From Thermodesulfobacteriota bacterium (GTDB taxonomy: Bacteria > Desulfobacterota > Desulfobacteria > Desulfobacterales > RPRI01), in the NCBI GenBank assembly GCA_030836965.1, contig JAUPLM010000027.1:1-7097 (forward strand): DNA of 7,097 nt, in the 5' to 3' direction. This document shows positions 1-4,812 of the stretch, piece by piece (positions within the stretch are counted from its first letter, which is position 1; the number at the start of each line of letters is the position of its first letter). Both the position numbers and the translations under genes were made by a program. The notes under the pieces were generated by a model. The model made no database searches. It saw only the letters and a list, made by a program, of their open reading frames with translations, and had not been told where the DNA came from.

Positions 1-61
1 CCCCGGCCTCAATCAGATTGGTACCGTAAAGCGGGGCATTGATAAGGTCAAACTGTTTCAT
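1..61 (-). CDS. recB: RecB-like exodeoxyribonuclease V beta subunit, N-terminal fragment
   Basis: This is a partial gene running off the left edge; only 20 codons are present. Read on the minus strand it begins MKQFDLINAPLYG and continues TNLIEAG. The pattern 'N-A-P-L-x-G-x-N-L-I-E-A' directly before where a GTGKT Walker A loop would follow is the usual start of RecB, the helicase-nuclease subunit of RecBCD, which processes double-strand DNA ends for recombination. The ATG at 61 is the first start after an in-frame TAG seven codons upstream, so the start is fairly firm, although the ribosome site before it is weak. It is transcribed divergently from the ACT-domain gene. A different UvrD/AddA-type helicase is possible because the Walker A motif itself lies outside the window. 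Confidence 0.65.
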   Translation of the reverse strand, partial: MKQFDLINAPLYGTNLIEAG

Positions 62-190
62 AGGTTCAAAATCTCTGGTCTATGGTTGCCGCAGGCGAAG
101 CTTATGGTTTCTGTGCCGCAGGGTCTTTCGAGACCTCCGGATAACATAACAGAAAACATTATACTTAAAAAGCCTAAAGTAACTTTGACA

Positions 191-315
191 GACTCGTAAA
201 AACTATATTTTCTCACAAAGGCACTAAGAACACGAAGAATAAATTCTTTTAATATTAATATGTTAACTTTGTGATCTTTGCGGCTTAGTGTGAGAACCTG
301 ACATTTTACGGGACC
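191..315. repeat. Nested inverted repeat (CGTAAAA ends around a CTCACAAAG hairpin)
   Basis: The inner imperfect inverted repeat has arms at 210-237 (TTCTCACAAAGGCAC...) and 267-296 (reverse complement TTCTCACACTAAGCC...). About 21 of 27 aligned inner positions match with one 2-base gap, and the centre is the AT palindrome TTAATATTAA (249-258). It is enclosed by outer arms CTCGTAAAA (193-201) and TTTTACGGG (304-312), which pair at 8 of 9 positions. Repeats resembling CACAAAGGCACNAAG are, to my recollection, widespread in intergenic DNA of environmental bacteria. It fills most of the gap between the divergent recB-like and ACT genes, and no coding potential was recognised in it. Confidence 0.6.
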
Positions 316-338
316 ATCATAAAAAGTTCATCTGCAAT

Positions 339-345
339 AAGGAGG
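339..345 (+). promoter_or_regulatory. Strong ribosome binding site of the ACT gene
   Basis: A full AAGGAGG lies five bases before the ATG at 351. It fixes the start of the ACT-domain gene and suggests efficient translation. Confidence 0.85.
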
Positions 346-350
346 TTTTA

Positions 351-791
351 ATGAAGTTAAAACAGATCGCCGTACTTATAGAAAACTCGCCGGGCCGGCT
401 GCTGGAGGTTACCCAGGCGCTCGGGGATGCCGGGATAAACCTGCGGGCCCTTAATCTTGTCGATACCGGCGAGTTCGGGATCCTGCGGCTTCTTGTTTCG
501 GATCTTGCCAAGACCAGGCGCATATTGATGGAAAGGCAGATGCCCGCCATAGTAGACGAGGTGGTTGCCGCTGAGATAGAGGACAAACCCGGACAGCTTG
601 CAGCGCTCCTCAAGCCTTTGAAGAACGCCAAAGTGCATGTTTCTTACATGTATGCATTCATAGGCTTTTCGTCGGGCGGGGCGGTAATGATTTTCCGTTT
701 CAGTGATAATGACAAGGCCATTGAAGTTTTACGCAAAAACGGTATAAAACTCATTGATGCGAAGAGATTCGGGATGCTTGAAACCGAGTGA
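351..791 (+). CDS. Tandem ACT-domain protein (probable amino-acid-binding regulator)
   Basis: The product is 146 residues and consists of two ACT domains with no catalytic domain. The first spans about residues 3-68 and the second about 71-140. Each shows the ACT signature loop: ENSPGRL at 11-17 and EDKPGQL at 77-83, followed by a helix and strands such as GINLRALNLVD and VHVSYMYAFIG. ACT domains bind amino acids or similar small ligands, usually at dimer interfaces, and regulate enzymes or transcription. Stand-alone double-ACT proteins of this size (COG4747-like) often occur beside aryl-CoA ligase or amino-acid genes, but no such partner is present here. The protein has no signal peptide or membrane segment and should be cytoplasmic. 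It is convergent with the polyamine operon, and no clear promoter was seen. The specific ligand cannot be told from sequence. Confidence 0.9.
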   Translation: MKLKQIAVLIENSPGRLLEVTQALGDAGINLRALNLVDTGEFGILRLLVSDLAKTRRILMERQMPAIVDEVVAAEIEDKPGQLAALLKPLKNAKVHVSYMYAFIGFSSGGAVMIFRFSDNDKAIEVLRKNGIKLIDAKRFGMLETE

Positions 792-816
792 TAGGCAAAA
801 CCGGTCAAGAATAACG

Positions 817-829
817 GACTCGTAAAAAG
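817..829 (+). repeat. Copy of dispersed GACTCGTAAAAA motif
   Basis: GACTCGTAAAAA at 817-828 (followed by G) repeats exactly the 12 bases at 191-202. Unlike the copies at 191-315 and 2284-2390, no matching inverted arm is seen before nspC; the MITE-like element begins 29 bases downstream. Confidence 0.5.
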
Positions 830-857
830 ATAAGTGAGAGCTTTGTGTATCAGATTA

Positions 858-1084
858 GGGGGCGGCACGTGCAATCGGTTTTGCCGGTTTGCAAGAAATT
901 GTTACGAAACATAACGACGCCCCCTGATTGTCAAAATAGAGACACAGGCAGAGACGAAATAACGGCTTCATGGGTATATATTCACCGGGGCTGTCCGGGT
1001 CTAATGGGAGTGGATATGCTGCCGTTGACGAAGCCTGAATCTTGATCTTGCTAAACGGCAAAACCGATTGCACGTGCCGCCCCC
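858..1084. mobile_element. MITE-like non-autonomous element with 29-bp perfect terminal inverted repeats
   Basis: The left arm 858-886 (GGGGGCGGCACGTGCAATCG...) is the exact reverse complement of 1056-1084. Extended inward without gaps to 39 bases (858-896 and 1046-1084), the arms agree at 37 of 39 positions. The whole unit is 227 bp. The interior has further short complementary segments, AACGGC 961-966 with GCCGTT 1021-1026 and GGCTTC 964-969 with GAAGCC 1030-1035, and I recognise no protein in it. Size and structure fit a miniature inverted-repeat transposable element or a large REP-type element. I saw no clear target-site duplication. It occupies the convergent gap, its right end lying 14 bases from the nspC stop, so its stem may also affect transcript ends from both sides. 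A structured RNA gene is an alternative reading. Confidence 0.65.
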
Positions 1085-1098
1085 AAGCTGGAATTCAT

Positions 1099-2238
1099 TC
1101 AGGAAAGCCTGTTTTTATAATCTTCATACCCGAACCTGCGGATAACGCGGATATTCCCTGATGATTCTCTTATAGCGATGGAAGGAAGGCGTACGCCGTT
1201 GAAGGTGTTGTTTTTGACCATCGTATAGTGGGCCATGTCTTCGAAAACAAGACGGGTGCCCGGCTTGAGCGGTTCCGGGAAAGAATAGTCTCCTATGATG
1301 TCGCCTGCAAGACAGGTCATGCCGCCGAGCCTGTAGGTATGCTTATATTCACCCGGGAAGCCTGCCCCGGTTATAACCGGCCTGTAAGGCATTTCGAGCA
1401 CATCCGGCATGTGAGCCGCGGCTGAAGTGTCGAGTATCGCTATATCCATTCTGTTCCGAACGATGTCAAGAACCGACGCTTCCAGTACGCCGGCATTCAG
1501 GGCTATTGCTTCTCCGGGTTCCAGATAAACATCCAGCGGATAGCGCTTTTTGAAATCATTTATAATGTTGCAGAGGAGATCCGTATCGTAATCCTTTCTT
1601 GTTATATGATGCCCCCCTCCGAAGTTGATCCATTTCAGCCTGTGAAAAAATGAGCCGAATTTTTCTTCCACCGCTTTTAACGTTCTTTCAAGCGAATCCG
1701 AATTCAGCTCGCACAGGTTGTGAAAATGCATGCCCGTGATTCCATCAAGCTCATTTTCTTCGAAAGTCTCTATGGTTGTTCCGAGCCTCGAAAAGGGGCC
1801 GCACGGATCGTAAATCGGCACCTTTACTTCTGAATGTTCCGGGTTGACACGTATGCCGCACGAGATGTTCCTGCCGCTTCTCTTTACTTCTTTTTTGAAT
1901 CGCCTCCACTGGGAAAAGGAATTGAACACCATGTGATCGGCGTAAGAGAGCAGTTCGCCGAATTCGGCTTCGGCGTAAGCCGGAGCGCAGATATGGACTT
2001 CACCGCCGAACTCTTCATATCCTAGCCTTGCTTCATCGAGCGAGCTTGCGGCTGTACCGGAGAGATATTGTCTTATCACGGGGAATACGCCGAAGGCGGC
2101 AAAGCCTTTAAGCGCCATTATAATTTTGCATCCGGTATGTTTCTGAACCGTATCGAGGATTTTCAGGTTCCGGAGCAGAGCCTCTTCCTCAATTATGTAA
2201 CAGGGTGTCTGAATTTCTTTGGTGTCTTTAGGCTGCAT
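1099..2238 (-). CDS. nspC: Carboxynorspermidine/carboxyspermidine decarboxylase
   Basis: This 379-residue cytoplasmic enzyme belongs to the PLP-dependent alanine-racemase-fold (fold type III) decarboxylases. It removes CO2 from carboxyspermidine or carboxynorspermidine to give spermidine or norspermidine. Visible landmarks are TPCYIIEEEALLRNL near the N-terminus, the PLP lysine in MALKGF (Lys44), ASSLDEARLGYEEFGGE, HFHNLCE, the phosphate-binding glycine loop FGGGHHITR (Gly207-Gly209), EPGEAIALNAG (from Glu240) and TCLAGD with the likely active-site Cys309. Length is normal for the family (about 365-400). The start at 2238 has a modest AGG at 2245-2247, six bases upstream. It is the second gene of an operon behind the dehydrogenase, with a 148-bp gap holding a hairpin repeat. 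Which polyamine is the true product cannot be decided from sequence. Confidence 0.93.
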   Translation of the reverse strand: MQPKDTKEIQTPCYIIEEEALLRNLKILDTVQKHTGCKIIMALKGFAAFGVFPVIRQYLSGTAASSLDEARLGYEEFGGEVHICAPAYAEAEFGELLSYADHMVFNSFSQWRRFKKEVKRSGRNISCGIRVNPEHSEVKVPIYDPCGPFSRLGTTIETFEENELDGITGMHFHNLCELNSDSLERTLKAVEEKFGSFFHRLKWINFGGGHHITRKDYDTDLLCNIINDFKKRYPLDVYLEPGEAIALNAGVLEASVLDIVRNRMDIAILDTSAAAHMPDVLEMPYRPVITGAGFPGEYKHTYRLGGMTCLAGDIIGDYSFPEPLKPGTRLVFEDMAHYTMVKNNTFNGVRLPSIAIRESSGNIRVIRRFGYEDYKNRLS

Positions 2239-2283
2239 TTTATACCTGTTTTATTATTTGTGAAGATGGATAGGGGCAGTTTA

Positions 2284-2390
2284 GTAAAAAGCTTCATATG
2301 CAAGGCGTGCAAATCCTGAGGAATGAAGCGTACATTTAGTACGCTGCAATGACGAAGGATGCAGCACAACACAGCAGATGGACTTTTTAC
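2284..2390. repeat. 107-bp hairpin (REP/MITE-like) repeat inside the polyamine operon
   Basis: The ends are perfect 8-bp inverted repeats, GTAAAAAG (2284-2291) and CTTTTTAC (2383-2390). The centre is a perfect 7-bp stem with a 5-base loop (AGCGTAC at 2327-2333, loop ATTTA, GTACGCT at 2339-2345). Between them the arms are imperfectly related, for example ATCCT on the left and AGGAT on the right. Elements with this CGTAAAAAGTCC...GCGTAC pattern recur, as I recall, in deltaproteobacterial genomes. Its right end contains the TAA stop (2387-2389 on the minus strand) of the dehydrogenase gene, and it separates that gene from nspC. No open frame of interest lies inside. Confidence 0.7.
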
Positions 2391-3571
2391 GAAGCTGCCA
2401 ATATTTTTTCGGTCCAGGGCAGCCCGTATTTCCCGAGTTTTTCCATGAAGGGCGCCGGATCGAATTCCTCGACATTGAATACGCCTTTTCCTTTCCATTT
2501 CCCGGTAAGCATCATCATCGCCCCGATCATGGCGGGAACGCCTGTAGTATAGGATATGGCCTGTGCGCCTATTTCCCTGTAGCATTCCGCATGATCGCAG
2601 ATGTTGTATATATAATATTTTTTCGGTTTTCCGTCCTTGATGCCTTCAATCATGCAGCCTATGCAGGTTTTCCCGCTGTAATTTTCGCAGAGTGATGTTG
2701 GTTCGGGAAGAAGCGCTTTCAAAAATTTTAAAGGAACAATACTGCGCCCTTCATATTCGACAGGGTCTATTCTCGTCATCCCCACATTTTGAAGAACCCT
2801 GAGATGCGTCAGGTATTCCTGTGAGAAGGTCATCCAGAATCTCATCCGCTTAATGCCGGGTATGTTCTTCGCGAGGGATTCCATCTCCTCGTGGTACATG
2901 AGATACATCTCTTTCGGCCCTATTTCCGGAAAATCAAAAGTCTTGTGCACCGAAAGGGGCTCGGTTTCCATCCATTTCCCGTTTTCATAAAATCTGCCTC
3001 GGGCCGTCACCTCCCTTATGTTTATCTCGGGATTGAAATTGGTGGCGAAGGGATGCCCGTGGTCGCCTGCGTTGCAGTCCATTATGTCGATGTAATGAAT
3101 TTCATCAAAGTGGTTTTTTGCGGCGTGCGCGCAGAATATATTCGTGACTCCCGGATCAAATCCGCATCCGAGAAGGGCCATAAGCCCCTTTTCCTTAAAC
3201 CTTTCATTATAGTCCCATTGCCATTTATAACAGAATCTGGCTTCATCGGGGGGTTCGTAGTTGGCGGTATCGAGGTAGTCGACTCCTGTTGCAAGGCAGG
3301 CCTCCATAATGGAAAGATCCTGGTAGGGAAGAGCGGTATTAATAACAAGAGCCGGAGATGTTTTACCTATGAGCGCTATCAGTTCTTCCGTATTATCCGC
3401 GTCAACTTTTGCCGTTTCTATCGGTCTTGAAAGCTGGTTTTTGATTTTTTCACATTTTTCGATTGTTCTGCTTGCAAGAATTATTTCCGGGAAAACCTCC
3501 GGAGCCTGAGCGCATTTATGGACAACGACTCCTCCAACTCCGCCTGCTCCGATGATAAGAACCTTTCCCAT
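2387..3571 (-). CDS. Carboxynorspermidine/carboxyspermidine dehydrogenase (saccharopine-dehydrogenase family)
   Basis: The 394-residue product is an NAD(P)H-dependent reductive condensing enzyme. In this family it joins L-aspartate-beta-semialdehyde to putrescine (or 1,3-diaminopropane) to give carboxyspermidine (or carboxynorspermidine), the substrate of the NspC encoded next. The N-terminal Rossmann fold carries GAGGVGG at residues 8-14. The middle has INTALPYQDLSIMEACL, GVDYLDTANYEP and LLGCGFDPGVTNIFCAHA, typical of the Lys1/saccharopine dehydrogenase group. The adjacent decarboxylase favours the polyamine role over lysine metabolism. An upstream in-frame ATG at 3640 would add 23 residues, but AGGAGG at 3581-3586 lies nine bases before the ATG at 3571 and the family begins at the MGKVLIIGAGG stretch. 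The stop codon lies inside a repeat. A consensus promoter stands about 90 bases upstream. Confidence 0.92.
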   Translation of the reverse strand: MGKVLIIGAGGVGGVVVHKCAQAPEVFPEIILASRTIEKCEKIKNQLSRPIETAKVDADNTEELIALIGKTSPALVINTALPYQDLSIMEACLATGVDYLDTANYEPPDEARFCYKWQWDYNERFKEKGLMALLGCGFDPGVTNIFCAHAAKNHFDEIHYIDIMDCNAGDHGHPFATNFNPEINIREVTARGRFYENGKWMETEPLSVHKTFDFPEIGPKEMYLMYHEEMESLAKNIPGIKRMRFWMTFSQEYLTHLRVLQNVGMTRIDPVEYEGRSIVPLKFLKALLPEPTSLCENYSGKTCIGCMIEGIKDGKPKKYYIYNICDHAECYREIGAQAISYTTGVPAMIGAMMMLTGKWKGKGVFNVEEFDPAPFMEKLGKYGLPWTEKILAAS

Positions 3572-3580
3572 TAATCCGTT

Positions 3581-3586
3581 CCTCCT
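3581..3586 (-). promoter_or_regulatory. Ribosome binding site that fixes the dehydrogenase start
   Basis: On the minus strand this reads AGGAGG, nine bases before the ATG at 3571, and decides between that start and the longer frame beginning at 3640. Confidence 0.85.
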
Positions 3587-3660
3587 CTGAAATCCATTGA
3601 AATATATTTGTAATAATTCAAAATCATGCTTCAAAAGCAATCAATAACCGGACGGCTGTC

Positions 3661-3689
3661 ATTATAGGAACGCAGCCATTGTGTGTCAA
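3661..3689 (-). promoter_or_regulatory. Perfect-consensus sigma70 promoter of the polyamine operon
   Basis: On the minus strand, TTGACA (3689-3684) and TATAAT (3666-3661) are separated by exactly 17 bases, matching the housekeeping consensus at 12 of 12 positions with the optimal spacer. Transcription would start near 3654, leaving a leader of about 83 bases before the dehydrogenase ATG. No attenuator or riboswitch was recognised in that leader. Confidence 0.85.
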
Positions 3690-3708
3690 TCAATAATGAT
3701 ACCTTCGT

Positions 3709-3760
3709 AAAAAGTCAAAACGACTTTTGATCCGGTAACTCACCCGCTCACTACCGGATT
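3709..3760. repeat. Two adjacent inverted repeats between divergent promoters
   Basis: The first hairpin is AAAAGTC (3710-3716), loop AAAAC, GACTTTT (3722-3728); it includes a CGTAAAAAGTC copy (3706-3716) of the dispersed motif. The second is ATCCGGTA (3730-3737), a 14-base spacer, then TACCGGAT (3752-3759), a perfect 8-bp dyad. They lie between the divergent -35 boxes at 3684-3689 and 3765-3770. They could be a repeat remnant, a barrier between the two promoters, or an operator; the sequence alone does not decide. Confidence 0.5.
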
Positions 3761-3764
3761 GCTG

Positions 3765-3793
3765 TTGACCATTAAGCTGCCTTGATTTAAATT
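3765..3793 (+). promoter_or_regulatory. Putative sigma70 promoter of the PAS/HisKA gene
   Basis: TTGACC (3765-3770, 5 of 6) and TAAATT (3788-3793, 4 of 6) are 17 bases apart, with a likely start near 3800 and a leader of about 60 bases. The -10 match is only fair. Confidence 0.4.
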
Positions 3794-3859
3794 AAACAAA
3801 CCGGTAACCCATGCCGGCCCCTTAATCAGATGTTATGCAATACACTTAAGGAAACTCAG

Positions 3860-4681
3860 ATGAATAAAAATGATGATTTTCTTATACCGGAGGGATACAG
3901 CGGCCGGATTCTGACAGGCAATTACACCGTTGAACTGAAGAAGAGAGTGGCGGATTTGCTTGATATTTACCATGCGTTTGAAAAAACTGGGAATCCCGCC
4001 ATGCCTTATGTATCAGCCTGGCGGGAAGAAGAGATGAAAATCTGGTATGAATTTGCGGGCAGCCGGTTCGTCGGTCTCATGGATTGCAAAGTAGGCGAGC
4101 TTGCCGATGTATTGAGGGAAAGCGTGAAGGATAGGATTATTTACAGGCATCCGGATACGGATGCATCTATAGAGAAGAAGGTATACAGCAGCAGTGAACT
4201 GATGGCTGAGAGAAAGACATTGCGTGAAGAGGGCAGGAAAGAGGGGATCGACGCCGTTTATAAGATAAGCCGCAACAAAACAAAATCGATATGGCTGAAA
4301 GATGTTGCAACCGTTGAAACCTTCAAAAAGGACAGAATCTCTCTTTCTCTCGGATGTCTGACGGTTGTTACTAAAGAGATGAAGGCCGAAGAGGAAAGAC
4401 TGGAGAGAGAAAGGCTTCAGGTTATTCTCGAGATGGCCGGCGCGGTATGTCATGAATTGAATCAGCCCATGCAGGCTATTTCGGGGTATTCGGAAAATCT
4501 GGCCCTTAATGTTAAAAAGGATGATCCGCTTTACTCAAAGCTGAAAAAAATCATGGAGCTTGCCCAGGCAATGGGCGATATAACCGGAAAACTCATGAAG
4601 ATAACAAGGTATGAAACGAAAGATTATGTCCGGGGCATAAAGATAATCGACATTGATAAATCATCGGGGCGGAATACATAA
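3860..4681 (+). CDS. PAS-like/HisKA protein lacking a kinase ATPase domain
   Basis: The 273-residue protein has an N-terminal region of unknown fold (about 1-90), a probable degenerate PAS domain ending in the PAC-like stretch ISLSLGCLTVVTKEM (about 95-174), a charged coiled-coil linker (about 172-187) and a HisKA dimerisation/phospho-acceptor domain (about 185-255). The H-box is AGAVCHELNQP with His198. The frame ends about 20 residues after the second HisKA helix, so the HATPase_c domain (N, G1 and G2 boxes) is missing. Only 131 bp separate it from the next gene, too little to hold a lost ATPase. It has no membrane segment. It may receive phosphate from a partner kinase or act as a dimerising sensor. 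The start at 3860 has AAGGA seven bases upstream; an alternative ATG at 3830 adds 10 residues and has no comparable site. No response regulator is adjacent. Confidence 0.85.
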   Translation: MNKNDDFLIPEGYSGRILTGNYTVELKKRVADLLDIYHAFEKTGNPAMPYVSAWREEEMKIWYEFAGSRFVGLMDCKVGELADVLRESVKDRIIYRHPDTDASIEKKVYSSSELMAERKTLREEGRKEGIDAVYKISRNKTKSIWLKDVATVETFKKDRISLSLGCLTVVTKEMKAEEERLERERLQVILEMAGAVCHELNQPMQAISGYSENLALNVKKDDPLYSKLKKIMELAQAMGDITGKLMKITRYETKDYVRGIKIIDIDKSSGRNT

Positions 4682-4697
4682 TTAAATTAGAATGTTC

Positions 4698-4726
4698 TTG
4701 CAACTTTTTCCGGGCCGGCTTAAAAT
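4698..4726 (+). promoter_or_regulatory. Putative sigma70 promoter of glgP
   Basis: TTGCAA (4698-4703, 4 of 6) and TAAAAT (4721-4726, 5 of 6) have a 17-base spacer and would start transcription near 4733, about 80 bases before the phosphorylase ATG. There is no convincing terminator between the HisKA gene and this site, so read-through is also possible. Confidence 0.4.
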
Positions 4727-4812
4727 AGCCGCCTGTTCCGGTAAAACTGCCTGTTTATGGAACATTTTTACTATGCCGCCATTTTTGAAATTACGATAAA
4801 AGGGAGAGAGTC

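Noticed and set aside
122..135. GGTCT-TTCG-AGACC hairpin as a terminator
   Set aside because: It is a 5-bp stem with a stable-type tetraloop but has no T-run on either strand, and it lies in the recB leader rather than after a gene.
158..186. TATAAT on the minus strand (163-158) as a recB promoter
   Set aside because: The -10 is perfect, but no -35-like hexamer is found at 15-19 bases. It remains possible but unsupported.
185..213. TTGACA at 185-190 as a -35 box for the ACT gene
   Set aside because: No acceptable -10 lies 16-18 bases downstream; the nearest TATATT (204-209) gives a 13-base spacer.
855..1073. Small open frames on both strands within the inverted-repeat element (845-1045 plus, 855-1073 minus)
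   Set aside because: They run through the terminal repeats, match nothing I recognise and have no good ribosome site.
2891..3430. 179-codon plus-strand frame opposite the dehydrogenase
   Set aside because: It is an antisense shadow of a well-identified gene, with no recognisable domain.
3572..3640. Longer start for the dehydrogenase at 3640, adding 23 residues
   Set aside because: AGGAGG before the ATG at 3571 and the family-typical start at MGKVLIIGAGG favour the shorter form; the extra residues look like translated leader.
4716..4731. CGGCT/AGCCG hairpin as a terminator after the HisKA gene
   Set aside because: The stem is only five base pairs with no following T-run, and it overlaps the proposed glgP -10 box.
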